Shown here: in pieces, positions 55,109 to 63,814 of the stretch
Position numbering within the stretch: position 1 is the first letter of the stretch
Layout: each line of letters starts with the position of its first letter
Made by a program: the position numbers and the translations under genes
Notes under the pieces: model-generated
Seen by the model: only the letters and a program-made list of their open reading frames with translations
Told to the model about the DNA's origin: nothing
Database searches by the model: none
Source of the DNA: JANYHF01 sp963732765
GTDB lineage: Bacteria; Pseudomonadota; Alphaproteobacteria; Rhizobiales; Hyphomicrobiaceae
Reading direction: 5' to 3'
DNA: 64,000 nt
Assembly: GCA_963732765.1 (NCBI GenBank)
Contig: CAVTAS010000010.1
Span: 744,001-808,000 of the forward strand

Positions 55109-56797
55109 TCAGAGCACCGTCAGCATCACCTTGACGATCGGCTTTTTACCCCAGGCGTCGTTGATGGCGCTGCGGGCGGATTTGTTGACCGCCTCGCGGA
55201 TGCGCTCGGGATCCTTGCGCTTAGCCCGCGGGATGCTCTCGATGGCGCCCTCGATGGCCTCTAGCACCACGCCTTCCATGGAGCCTGCCTTTCCGGCCTG
55301 CTCGGGTATGCCGTCCAGCAGCACTTCGGGATCGGCGGCCAGTTCGCCGTCACGCTCGAGTACGATGGAAATACACACCAAGCCGACCATCGCCAGTTTG
55401 CGGCGGTCGCGCACCGAACCTTCGTCGGCCGCGATGATCAGGTTACCGTCTCGATAGACACGGCCTACCGGCACATCGTCGATGACCTTCACCTCGCCGG
55501 GGCCGAGCCGGACCATGCCGCCATTGCGCGTCTGCACGACTTTCGGCACGCCCTTGCTGAGCGCGAACCGCCCCTGCTCTTCCAGATGACGTGCCTCGCC
55601 GTGCATCGGGATCAGCACCTTGGGCCGCGCCCAGGCGTACATCTGCTCAAGCTCGCCACGGCGGGGATGGCCGGTAACGTGGACCAGCGAATCGGAATCC
55701 GTTATGACGCGCACGCCCTGGTCGGCGAGACCGTTCAGCACGCGGCCGATCCCCTCCTCGTTGCCCGGGATCGGGCGCGACGAGAAGATCACGGTATCGC
55801 CGCGCACCAGTTGCACCACCGGATGCTCTTTCATGGCGACGCGGGCCAGCGCGGCCCTCGACTCGCCCTGACTGCCGGTGAGCAGGGCGCAGATCTTGTT
55901 GCGCGGGATGGAGCCAAAAGCGTCCTGGTCGTGGAACTTGAACTTGCGGCTGAGATAGCCGGTCTCCTGCGCCACCGCGACCACGCGGTGCAGCGCCCGT
56001 CCCGCGATCACCACTTCGCGCCCACAGGCGGCTGCGGCCTCGGCAACGGCTTTGACGCGGCCGACGTTGGAGGCGAAGGTGGTCACGGCCACGCACTGCT
56101 TGGCCTCGGCGATCAGCTGCTTGATGGTGGCGCCGACGTCGCTCTCGGACGGCGAAATGCCCGCGCGGAGCGCATTCGTGGAGTTGCAGATCAGGACATC
56201 AACGCCTTCGTCGCCCAATTCGCGAATGCGCTTTTCGTCGGTCGGCTCGCCCGTGATAGGCGTGGGATCGATCTTCCAATCGGCGGTATGCAGCACGAGC
56301 CCCGCTGGCGTGCGGATGGCGAGCGCGTTGGATTCCGGGATGGAGTGCGCGACATTGATCAGTTCGATGTCAAACGGTCCGATGGTGACGCGGCCTTTCA
56401 AAGGGATTTCCTTGATCGGCAGCTTCATGCCGGGCCGCTCTTCGCCCAGCTTGGCCTTCAGCAAGCCCGCTGTGAAGGGCGTGGCATAGATCGGGCACTT
56501 CAGATCCGGCCACAGATCGATGATGGCGCCGAGATGGTCTTCGTGGCCATGGGTGAGGATGAGGCCGTCGAGCTGCTTGCGCTCCTCCAGGATGAAGGCC
56601 AGATCCGGCATGATCACGTCAACGCCGGGCTCCTGCTCGCCCGGGAAGGTAAGTCCCAGATCGACCATCAACCAGCGGCGGCTATCGGAAGGTCCGTAGC
56701 CGTACAGATAGCAGTTCATGCCGATTTCGCCGATGCCGCCGAGCGGCACCATAACCAATTCGGGTTCCGTTGAACCCTTCGCCTTGCGGGCTGCCAT
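55109..56797 (-). CDS. rnj: Ribonuclease J
   Basis: RNase J is a zinc-dependent 5'-exonuclease and endonuclease of the beta-CASP family for mRNA and rRNA processing. The 562-residue protein has the metallo-beta-lactamase motifs LILTHGHEDHLGAIIDLW (about 73-90) and an HTADWKIDPTP loop, the beta-CASP region with NSTNALRAGISPSE, SGSQ-like LLTGSQGESRAAL and HVTGHPRRGELEQMY, and a C-terminal domain. The ATG at 56797 follows GGAGA. In the same-strand chain nuoN-birA-rnj-mce, the repeat array separates rnj from mce. Confidence 0.94.
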   Translation of the reverse strand: MAARKAKGSTEPELVMVPLGGIGEIGMNCYLYGYGPSDSRRWLMVDLGLTFPGEQEPGVDVIMPDLAFILEERKQLDGLILTHGHEDHLGAIIDLWPDLKCPIYATPFTAGLLKAKLGEERPGMKLPIKEIPLKGRVTIGPFDIELINVAHSIPESNALAIRTPAGLVLHTADWKIDPTPITGEPTDEKRIRELGDEGVDVLICNSTNALRAGISPSESDVGATIKQLIAEAKQCVAVTTFASNVGRVKAVAEAAAACGREVVIAGRALHRVVAVAQETGYLSRKFKFHDQDAFGSIPRNKICALLTGSQGESRAALARVAMKEHPVVQLVRGDTVIFSSRPIPGNEEGIGRVLNGLADQGVRVITDSDSLVHVTGHPRRGELEQMYAWARPKVLIPMHGEARHLEEQGRFALSKGVPKVVQTRNGGMVRLGPGEVKVIDDVPVGRVYRDGNLIIAADEGSVRDRRKLAMVGLVCISIVLERDGELAADPEVLLDGIPEQAGKAGSMEGVVLEAIEGAIESIPRAKRKDPERIREAVNKSARSAINDAWGKKPIVKVMLTVL

Positions 56798-56813
56798 ACG
56801 ATCTCCAAAAATC

Positions 56814-57563
56814 TTAGCGGACGTCCCCGGATGGAACGCCAATATGCACATCGCCAAAGGTAATGCGTCTCACCTGCCCCCCGGCGATCTGAAGGAGCAT
56901 GGCGCCATCCGTGTCGAGACCGCCGAAGCGGCCGCAGAGTATGTCCGCGCCAGTCTTCACCGAAAGCTCGGATCCAAGAGGCAACGCACGCGCCTGCCAG
57001 GACTGGCAGACAGCGGAAAATCCGTCGCCCCCGGACCATAGCGCAAGTTGTGCGGCGAAAGCCGCCGAAAGTTGCTGCCATGCTTGCCGAGGGGAGGTCG
57101 CAATGCCGTGCGCAGCCAGACAAGTCGCGCGCCGGTCGGCCAAGTCGGGATGATGCGCGATATTGAGGCCGATGCCAACCACGACGTTGTGTGCGCCGCC
57201 GATGGGGCTGAGTTGGCTCTCGATCAGGATGCCGCAGATTTTGGCGCTGTCGATGAGAACATCGTTGGGCCATTTCAATTGCGGCTTAAGTTGCGGGGCC
57301 AGCTGGGCGATGGTTTCGTGCACCGCGACGCCAGCGACCAGCGCGAGTTGCGCCAGCACCATCGGCGGGCGGTCGATCGTAAGCAGCAGTGAATTATAGA
57401 GATTTCCCGGCTTTGACACCCAGTCCCGGCCGCTGCGGCCACGTCCGCCGGTCTGCTCGTCGGCGGCGATCCAGAGTGGGCCGGTGACGCCGGATCTGGC
57501 CCGTTGCATCGCCACCTCGTTGGTGGAGGTGACGGAGGCGAGCCATTCCAGGGGGGTGTTCAT
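56814..57563 (-). CDS. birA: Biotin--[acetyl-CoA-carboxylase] ligase
   Basis: BirA activates biotin with ATP and attaches it to carboxylase carrier proteins. The 249-residue protein is the catalytic type without an N-terminal DNA-binding domain, so it is not a repressor. The nucleotide/biotin loop GGRGRSGRDWVS is near 39-50, with KWPNDVLI near 98-105 and GILIESQLSP; GIGLNIAHHPD follows. It starts 4 bp after nuoN and ends 16 bp before rnj, in the usual alphaproteobacterial order. Confidence 0.93.
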   Translation of the reverse strand: MNTPLEWLASVTSTNEVAMQRARSGVTGPLWIAADEQTGGRGRSGRDWVSKPGNLYNSLLLTIDRPPMVLAQLALVAGVAVHETIAQLAPQLKPQLKWPNDVLIDSAKICGILIESQLSPIGGAHNVVVGIGLNIAHHPDLADRRATCLAAHGIATSPRQAWQQLSAAFAAQLALWSGGDGFSAVCQSWQARALPLGSELSVKTGADILCGRFGGLDTDGAMLLQIAGGQVRRITFGDVHIGVPSGDVR

Positions 57564-57567
57564 AAGC

Positions 57568-59031
57568 TCAAAACAGCGAATGCGCAGCGCGGGTTGCGGC
57601 GTCCACCAATGGGGCGGGATACAGCGAGAACAGGATCACGAAGGCCGCCGCGATGCCCAGCACGAAACGCACAACGCCTGGCATGGGCTCGAACTTCTCG
57701 GCGGATTCGTCGAAGAACATGATCTTGATGATGCGCAGATAGTAATAGGCGCCGATCACGCTGGTCAGCACGCCGACCACCGCCAAGGGATACATGCCGG
57801 CACGGATCGCGGGCAGGAACACGAACCACTTGGCCCAGAAACCGGCCAGCGGCGGGATGCCCGCGAGTGAGAACATCAGGGCGGCCAGCAGCGCAGCCAG
57901 AGGCAGGTTGTTTTTCCCGAGGCCCGCCAGCTGTTGGATGTCCTCGATATAGTGGCCCTTGCGGCGCATGGCGAGAATGCAGGCGAAGGTGCCCAGCGTC
58001 ATGGCGACGTAGATTGAAAGATAGATCAGTACGCCCTGCACGCCATCTTCAGTCCCGGCAGCCAGGCCGACCAGCGCGAAGCCGCCGTTGGCGATCGACG
58101 AATAGGCCATCAGTCGCTTGATGTTGTTCTGGCCGATGGCGGCGAACGCGCCGAGCAGCATGGACGCGATGGCCATGAAGGTGATGATCAGCTGCCACTG
58201 GTTGGTGATGGCCGGGAAGGCGCTGACCAGCACACGGATCAGGAGGGCGAAGGCGGCAACCTTGGGTGCGGCGGCGAAGAACGCCGTCACGGGGGTCGGC
58301 GCGCCCTGGTAGACGTCGGGCACCCACATATGGAACGGCACGGCCGAGACCTTGAAGGCGAGGCCGGCCAGCAGGAAAACGAGACCAAACAGCAGGCCGG
58401 TGTTGGGAGCTGTTACCGTGATGGCCGCCGCAGCGTGCGCGATGCCAGCAAAATGTGTGGTGCCGGTGAAGCCGTAAAGCAGGGATGCTCCGTACAGCAG
58501 CATTCCCGACGAGAGCGCGCCGAGCACGAAGTACTTCAGGCCGGCCTCGCTCGAGCGCACGTCGTCACGGCGGATGGCGGCGCAGACATAGAGCGCGAGC
58601 GACTGCATTTCGAGGCCGAGATAGAGCGAGATCAGATCGCCCGCCGAGATCATCATGAACATGCCGGCGCACGAGAGCAGCACCAGGATCGGGTACTCGA
58701 AGCGCATGGCACCGACGTCGCGGAAGTAGGCGAAGGACAGCAAGAGGCCGCCGATGGCGCCGACCAGCACCAGCATCTTCATGAAGCGCGCGAAGCCGTC
58801 GTTGATCCAGGCGCTGTCGAACGCGCTGTCGTAGGCGCCGGGGAACTGGAAGGCGCGGTAGGCGATCAGTCCGCCGACGAACAGCAGCGCCAGAATGGCG
58901 AGCCAGCCGACGCCGACGCCGCGCTCGTCCTTCTGGAACACGCCGTACATCAGCAACACGACGGCGCTCAGCACCAGCATGATCTCGGGCTTGAGGGGCC
59001 CGTGGAACAGATCGAGGAAGGTCGTCAGCAT
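57568..59031 (-). CDS. nuoN: NADH-quinone oxidoreductase subunit N
   Basis: An antiporter-like membrane subunit of complex I, 487 residues with about 14 transmembrane helices. Diagnostic segments include LGLEMQSLALYVCAAI, KVSAVPFHMWVPDVYQGAP with the key Lys, NIKRLMAYSSIANGGFALVG, and LAGIPPLAGFWAKW. The start is ATG at 59031. It is separated from nuoM by an inverted-repeat element rather than being tightly coupled, while the next gene birA follows after 4 bp. Confidence 0.96.
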   Translation of the reverse strand: MLTTFLDLFHGPLKPEIMLVLSAVVLLMYGVFQKDERGVGVGWLAILALLFVGGLIAYRAFQFPGAYDSAFDSAWINDGFARFMKMLVLVGAIGGLLLSFAYFRDVGAMRFEYPILVLLSCAGMFMMISAGDLISLYLGLEMQSLALYVCAAIRRDDVRSSEAGLKYFVLGALSSGMLLYGASLLYGFTGTTHFAGIAHAAAAITVTAPNTGLLFGLVFLLAGLAFKVSAVPFHMWVPDVYQGAPTPVTAFFAAAPKVAAFALLIRVLVSAFPAITNQWQLIITFMAIASMLLGAFAAIGQNNIKRLMAYSSIANGGFALVGLAAGTEDGVQGVLIYLSIYVAMTLGTFACILAMRRKGHYIEDIQQLAGLGKNNLPLAALLAALMFSLAGIPPLAGFWAKWFVFLPAIRAGMYPLAVVGVLTSVIGAYYYLRIIKIMFFDESAEKFEPMPGVVRFVLGIAAAFVILFSLYPAPLVDAATRAAHSLF

Positions 59032-59050
59032 AGAGAGGGGACCTGTGTTG

Positions 59051-59147
59051 GCGCATTAAACGGGGACAGTTTACTTATTTCTGCACCGGTGGGTATCACA
59101 GCAATGGCCTTTCGGAGAAATAAGTAAACTGTCCCCGTTTAATGCGC
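59051..59147. repeat. Perfect 32-bp inverted repeat between nuoM and nuoN
   Basis: Arms 59051-59082 and 59116-59147 are exact reverse complements (beginning GCGCATTAAACGGGGACAGT) around a 33-bp centre. The right arm encodes the last residues and TAA stop of nuoM. The GGGGACAGTTTACTTATTT core is one I recall from repeats that accompany REP-associated tyrosine transposases. No transposase is in the window, so this would be a non-autonomous unit. Confidence 0.9.
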
Positions 59148-60686
59148 GAGCGCCGCGAGTTGGTGTGCTGCAGCCTCCGCGATCTTGATGCCGGCTTGCG
59201 TGTCCGCAATCAGCTTTTGCACCGAGGCGGCGGTGGGATCGATCAGCGGCGAGGGATAGAAACCGAAGCCGATCGTGAGAATGACTAGCGGCGCCAGGAT
59301 CGCGATTTCGCGTGGCGAGAGGTCGAGGATGTCCTTGAGATTGGCCTTCTTCAGGACCCCAAAGATGACGCGGCGATACAGCAGCAGCGCATAGCAGGCC
59401 GACAGGATCACGCCCGTGGTCGCGAACATAGCCACCCAGGTGTTGACCTTGAAGGCGCCCAGCAGCGTGAGGAATTCGCCGATGAAGCCGCTGGTGCCGG
59501 GCAAGCCAACGTTGGCCATCGTGAAGACCATGAAGGTGAAGGCATAGAGCGGCATGCGCGCGACCAGCCCGCCATAGGCGGCGATCTCGCGCGTGTGGAT
59601 GCGGTCGTAGATGACGCCGACGCACAGGAACAGGGCCGACGACACGAGACCGTGCGAGAGCATCTGGAAGATGCCGCCCTGGATGCCCTGGGTCGTCAGG
59701 GTAAAGACACCCATGGTCACGTAGCCCATGTGCGCGACCGACGAATAGGCGATCAGCTTCTTCATGTCCTCCTGCGCCAGCGCGACCAGCGAGGTGTAGA
59801 CGATGGCGATGCACGAGAGCGTGAACACGAACGGGGCGAAAGCCTCGGTGGCCACCGGGAACATCGGCAGCGAGAAGCGCAAAAATCCGTAACCGCCCAT
59901 TTTCAGCAGGATGCCAGCCAGGATCACCGATCCCGCTGTTGGAGCTTCGACGTGGGCGTCGGGCAGCCAGGTGTGCACGGGCCACATTGGCATCTTCACG
60001 GCGAAAGAGGCAAAGAACGCCAGCCACAGCCAGCTCTGCATGCTCGCCGGGAATGTGCCGGGCTGCAGCAGCTTTACGATATCGGTCGTACCGGCGTGGA
60101 AATACATGGCCATGATGGCCAGCAGCATCAGCACCGATCCCGCCAGCGTGTAGAGGAAGAACTTGAAGCTGGCGTAGACGCGACGCTTGCCGCCCCAGAC
60201 GCCGATGATCAGGAACATCGGGATCAGGCCGCCCTCGAAGAACAGGTAGAAGAGCACCAGGTCGAGCGCGGAGAACACGCCCACCATCAGCGTTTCCAGG
60301 ATCAGGAACGCGATCATGTATTCTTTGACGCGGGTGGAAATGCTCTCCCACGAGGCGAGGATGCACAGCGGCATCAGGAACGTGGTCAGGATCACGAACA
60401 GCATCGAGATGCCGTCCACGCCCATTTTGTAGCTGATGCCGTTGCCCATCCAGGCGTGCTCTTCCACGAACTGGAAGCCGGCCTGCTTCTCGTCAAAGCC
60501 GACCCAGATCGCCAGCGAGACGATGAAGGTGATGAGCGTGGTCCAAAGCGCGATCCAACGCGCATTGCGCTGCGCGGGGGCGTCATCGCCGCGCACCATC
60601 AGCATGATGAGCACCGCGCCGAGCAGCGGCAGGAAGGTGGTGAGGCTGAGCCAGGGCGTGTTGCCCGACAAGAGAGCCGTGTTCAT
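59139..60686 (-). CDS. nuoM: NADH-quinone oxidoreductase subunit M
   Basis: An antiporter-like proton-pumping subunit of complex I, 515 residues. Conserved features: GVDGISMLFVILTTFL, VKEYMIAFLILETLMVGVF with the buried Glu, LFYLFFEGGLIPMFLIIG, VKMPMWPVHTWLPDAHVEAP with the key Lys, and KLIAYSSVAHMGYVTMG. The ATG at 60686 starts the conserved first helix; the frame is open further upstream. It lies 4 bp after nuoL. The end of the gene (residues LAH and the stop) lies within the inverted repeat. Confidence 0.96.
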   Translation of the reverse strand: MNTALLSGNTPWLSLTTFLPLLGAVLIMLMVRGDDAPAQRNARWIALWTTLITFIVSLAIWVGFDEKQAGFQFVEEHAWMGNGISYKMGVDGISMLFVILTTFLMPLCILASWESISTRVKEYMIAFLILETLMVGVFSALDLVLFYLFFEGGLIPMFLIIGVWGGKRRVYASFKFFLYTLAGSVLMLLAIMAMYFHAGTTDIVKLLQPGTFPASMQSWLWLAFFASFAVKMPMWPVHTWLPDAHVEAPTAGSVILAGILLKMGGYGFLRFSLPMFPVATEAFAPFVFTLSCIAIVYTSLVALAQEDMKKLIAYSSVAHMGYVTMGVFTLTTQGIQGGIFQMLSHGLVSSALFLCVGVIYDRIHTREIAAYGGLVARMPLYAFTFMVFTMANVGLPGTSGFIGEFLTLLGAFKVNTWVAMFATTGVILSACYALLLYRRVIFGVLKKANLKDILDLSPREIAILAPLVILTIGFGFYPSPLIDPTAASVQKLIADTQAGIKIAEAAAHQLAALAH

Positions 60687-60690
60687 CGCA

Positions 60691-62691
60691 TCAGCCCTTC
60701 GAGAACCAGTGAGTGAGAACGTGCTGGATATCCAGCCGGTAGCCTGGCGGAAGCGCGAACACGGTGGCAATCAGCGTCACGCCGATCAGCATCACAAAGG
60801 CATACTGATAGACGAAGCCCGACTGCAGTTTCACCGCATCGCGCGTGATGCCGCCGACCGTAGCCGCCAGCCCGTCCGGCCCCAGACCGTCGATGATGGC
60901 GCCGTCGCCCTTCTTCCACAGCACGCGGCCAAGCCAGTGGGCGGGGCGCACAAAGATGAAGTGATAGAGCTGATCGAAGTACCACTTGTTCAGGAGGAAC
61001 AGATAGATGTCATGGATCACCGGAAGGTTGGCGAGGCGCGCCGGGAGTGCCGGGCTCGCAATATAGAAGAGCCAAGACAGCGCAAATCCCAGCGCCATGG
61101 CGATGGTCGGCGACCAGGCCACCCAGGCCGGCGGATGCGCCTCGTGCCCGCCCTCGCTGTGGGTTGCCAGCACCAGCGACGACTTCCAGAACTCGTGCGT
61201 AGCCCCGCCGATAAAGAAGTTCTGGAACAGCGCGCCAGCGGCCACCGCGCCGAGCGACAGCAGCACCAGCGGAACCAGCATCACCCACGGGCTCTCGTGC
61301 GCATGGTCGAACGTCTCGTGATCGGCGCGCGTCTTGCCGTGGAAGGTCATGAACATCAGCCGCCAGGAGTAGAACGACGTCATGAAGGCGGCCGCGATCA
61401 GCAGATAGAAGGCGTAGTTGCCAATGGGCGTATGCGCCGCAAAGGTCGCCTCGACGATGGCGTCCTTGGAGTAGAAGCCGGCCAACCCGCCGATCCCAGG
61501 GATGCCGAGGCCCGTCAGCGCCAGCGTGCCGATCAGCATCATGGCCCAGGTCCACGGGACCTTGCCCGACAGCCCGCCCATCTTGCGCATGTCCTGCTCG
61601 TGATGCATGGCGTGGATCACCGATCCCGCACCAAGGAACAGCAGCGCCTTGAAGAAGGCGTGCGTAAAGAGATGGAAAATACCCGCGCCATAGGCCCCGA
61701 CGCCGAGCGCGGCGAACATGTAGCCGAGCTGCGAGCAGGTCGAATAGGCGATGACGCGCTTGATGTCGTTCTGCACCAGGCCGACGGTGGCGGCGAAAAA
61801 CGCCGTGGTCGCCCCAATCAGCGTCACGTAGTAGAGCGCGGTCGGCGACTGCTCGAACAGAGGCGACAGCCGCGCCACCATGAACACGCCCGCCGTCACC
61901 ATGGTCGCGGCGTGGATCAGCGCCGACACCGGGGTCGGGCCTTCCATGGCGTCGGGCAGCCAGGTGTGCAGCAGGAACTGCGCCGACTTGCCCATGGCGC
62001 CCATGAACAGCAGCAGGCAGAGCACCGTCATGGTGTCGAAGCTGCCGCCGAGGAACTGGATCTGCTGCCCACTGACGTTTTTCGCCGCGGCGAACACGGT
62101 ATCGAAATCCAGCGAGCGGAACACCATGAAGATGCCGAAGATGCCGAGCGCAAAGCCGAAATCGCCGACGCGGTTGACGATGAAGGCCTTCATCGCGGCG
62201 GCGTTGGCCGAGGGCTTTTCGTACCAGAAACCGATCAGCAGATAGGACGCAAGACCCACGCCCTCCCAGCCAAAGAACATCTGCAGGAAGGTGTCGGCCG
62301 TGACCAGCGCCAGCATGGCGAAGGTGAAGAGCGAGAGGTAGGCGAAAAAGCGCGGCCGGTGCGGGTCCTCGTGCATGTAGCCGATGGAGTAGATGTGCAC
62401 GAGGCACGACACGGTGTTCACGACCACCAGCATGACGGCGGTGAGCGGATCGATGCGGATCGACCAGTTGACGTCGAGATCGCCCGACGTCAGCCAATGC
62501 AGGATCGGGATCTTGATGGTGGTGGCTTCGTGCGCGAGCGCGATGTCGCGGAAGGCGATCCAGGAGAGCACGGCCGCCACGACCATGAAGGCGCAGGTGA
62601 TCAGCTCGGACGGGCGCGGCCCGAGCACGCGGCCGAACAGGCCGGCGATGAGCGCGCCGAGCAGCGGGAGGAAGAGGATGGCTTGGTACAT
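60691..62691 (-). CDS. nuoL: NADH-quinone oxidoreductase subunit L
   Basis: The largest antiporter-like subunit of complex I, 666 residues, including the long lateral helix at the C-terminus. Features: RIDPLTAVMLVVVNTVSCLV, the FFGWEGVGLASYLLIGFWY segment with the conserved Glu, KSAQFLLHTWLPDAMEGPTP, IKRVIAYSTCSQLGYMFAAL, and LTGLGIPGIGGLAGFYSKDA. The start is ATG at 62691. Upstream, where nuoK should follow closely, there is a 600-bp insertion. Confidence 0.96.
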   Translation of the reverse strand: MYQAILFLPLLGALIAGLFGRVLGPRPSELITCAFMVVAAVLSWIAFRDIALAHEATTIKIPILHWLTSGDLDVNWSIRIDPLTAVMLVVVNTVSCLVHIYSIGYMHEDPHRPRFFAYLSLFTFAMLALVTADTFLQMFFGWEGVGLASYLLIGFWYEKPSANAAAMKAFIVNRVGDFGFALGIFGIFMVFRSLDFDTVFAAAKNVSGQQIQFLGGSFDTMTVLCLLLFMGAMGKSAQFLLHTWLPDAMEGPTPVSALIHAATMVTAGVFMVARLSPLFEQSPTALYYVTLIGATTAFFAATVGLVQNDIKRVIAYSTCSQLGYMFAALGVGAYGAGIFHLFTHAFFKALLFLGAGSVIHAMHHEQDMRKMGGLSGKVPWTWAMMLIGTLALTGLGIPGIGGLAGFYSKDAIVEATFAAHTPIGNYAFYLLIAAAFMTSFYSWRLMFMTFHGKTRADHETFDHAHESPWVMLVPLVLLSLGAVAAGALFQNFFIGGATHEFWKSSLVLATHSEGGHEAHPPAWVAWSPTIAMALGFALSWLFYIASPALPARLANLPVIHDIYLFLLNKWYFDQLYHFIFVRPAHWLGRVLWKKGDGAIIDGLGPDGLAATVGGITRDAVKLQSGFVYQYAFVMLIGVTLIATVFALPPGYRLDIQHVLTHWFSKG

Positions 62692-62767
62692 TATCTATCG
62701 CCCGACTTTGAGTCTGGGTACATCGTTTCAATCCCACGAATTCTTGCGGCACGGATGCGTGACCGCG

Positions 62768-62962
62768 TCAGAGCAAATATGCCGTAGCCGAGAAGTAGCC
62801 AACCAACGCCGTCGGCACGACAAAGACATCTAAAATAGTCATGCCTATGCCCCTCGTGCCCGGGTATCCATCCGTGCTCATAGCGAAGACGAAATGGAAA
62901 CCAACCACTAACGCCGCCGCCGCAACTAACAACCACCAAGATCGAGACGACGCGTCAAGCAC
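62768..62962 (-). CDS. Putative 64-residue membrane protein in the nuoK-nuoL gap
   Basis: A short open frame from GTG (62962) with two hydrophobic segments (SWWLLVAAAALVVGFHFVFA, and VFVVPTALVGYFSATAYLL). The central part STDGYPGTRGIGMT coincides with a worn copy of the GGATACCCG palindrome family, so part of the frame may be repeat-derived. No ribosome site stands out and no family is recognised. The coding status is uncertain. Confidence 0.4.
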   Translation of the reverse strand: MLDASSRSWWLLVAAAALVVGFHFVFAMSTDGYPGTRGIGMTILDVFVVPTALVGYFSATAYLL

Positions 62963-63031
62963 CCGCCAGCGCCATGACGATCCTAATTGCGAAGGTCCGC
63001 CACGCCTTACTCTTCTTTCCGCGCTCTTTCA

Positions 63032-63226
63032 TCATCTCAACAACAAGTTCGGCCACGACGCGAGGCAACGCATCGACTTGACTGGCAAATCGCCTAACTC
63101 TCCGACCTTTCCGGTCAGTTGATCGACCTTTGCCGTGAGCCTCGCGATCTGGCTGGCCATGAGTCTGAATTCCATGCGCATCAGATCCGGAATGTTCGCC
63201 AGCTCGGCCTCATGGCTGACCGACAT
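63032..63226 (-). CDS. Putative small coiled-coil protein in the nuoK-nuoL gap
   Basis: A 64-residue frame (ATG at 63226) with a heptad-like helix ASQIARLTAKVDQLTGKVGEL. Immediately upstream, another short frame reads WKQRVAILEKELATLKADVG and stops at about 63213, just as this one begins. Its possible start ATG at 63288 is one base out of frame. Together they look like one or two small coiled-coil genes, perhaps damaged. The function is unknown. Confidence 0.4.
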   Translation of the reverse strand: MSVSHEAELANIPDLMRMEFRLMASQIARLTAKVDQLTGKVGELGDLPVKSMRCLASWPNLLLR

Positions 63227-63292
63227 CAGCCTTCAGGGTGGCGAGTTCCTTCTCGAGAATCGCAACGCGCTGCTTCCAGGTTGGCCATCGGC

Positions 63293-63601
63293 CTACCCCT
63301 TCATCATATTGATGTCCTCAACCGCGATCGAGCCGCGGTTGCGGTAGTAGACGACCAGGATGGCGAGGCCAATGGCGGCTTCGGCGGCGGCGACCGTCAG
63401 CACAATGAGCGCGAACACCTGGCCGGTGAGATCGCCCAGATGCGCCGAGAACGCCACCAGGTTCAGGTTCACCGCCAGCAGCATCAGCTCGACCGACATC
63501 AGGATGACGATGACGTTCTTGCGGTTGAGGAAAATGCCGATGACGCCGATCGTGAACAGCACGGCGGCGACGGTGAGGTAGCTGGAGAGGCCGATGGTCA
63601 T
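63293..63601 (-). CDS. nuoK: NADH-quinone oxidoreductase subunit K
   Basis: A small three-helix membrane subunit of complex I, 102 residues. It has GLSSYLTVAAVLFTIGVIGI, the buried Glu in VIVILMSVELMLLAVNLNLV, the second Glu in LTVAAAEAAIGLAILVVYYR, and the C-terminus VEDINMMKG. It is complete. In most operons nuoL follows within a few bases, but here a 600-bp stretch intervenes. Confidence 0.96.
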   Translation of the reverse strand: MTIGLSSYLTVAAVLFTIGVIGIFLNRKNVIVILMSVELMLLAVNLNLVAFSAHLGDLTGQVFALIVLTVAAAEAAIGLAILVVYYRNRGSIAVEDINMMKG

Positions 63602-63814
63602 TTTATCGTTCCTTCAGCCTTGAACCGACAAGCCCGCCATCGGCTTCGTCCCGTCAGGAGAAGCAGCCAAAGGCCTGATCACGCGGGGAGCGCTGCGATC
63701 CGTACGGCTCATGGCTACGGCTGCAACTCTCACTCGGCACCTCATCCCCACGGGAGAGGTGGGCGATGAGGCTGCGCAATTGGTGCCAGCCTGTTGAGAG
63801 GTGAGGGAAAAAGC
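63602..63814. other. Gap between nuoJ and nuoK
   Basis: About 210 bp without a gene, unusual in a nuo operon, where nuoJ and nuoK normally nearly touch. It contains a partial palindromic repeat (around 63738-63772: CACCTCATCCCCACGGGAGA then GGTGGGCGATGAG). Nothing else was recognised. Confidence 0.5.

Noticed and set aside
54306..55264. Recurring 70-144 residue ORFs in the tandem repeat
   Set aside because: They exist only because the DNA repeats; composition is repeat-derived, both strands show them, and no ribosome sites are present.
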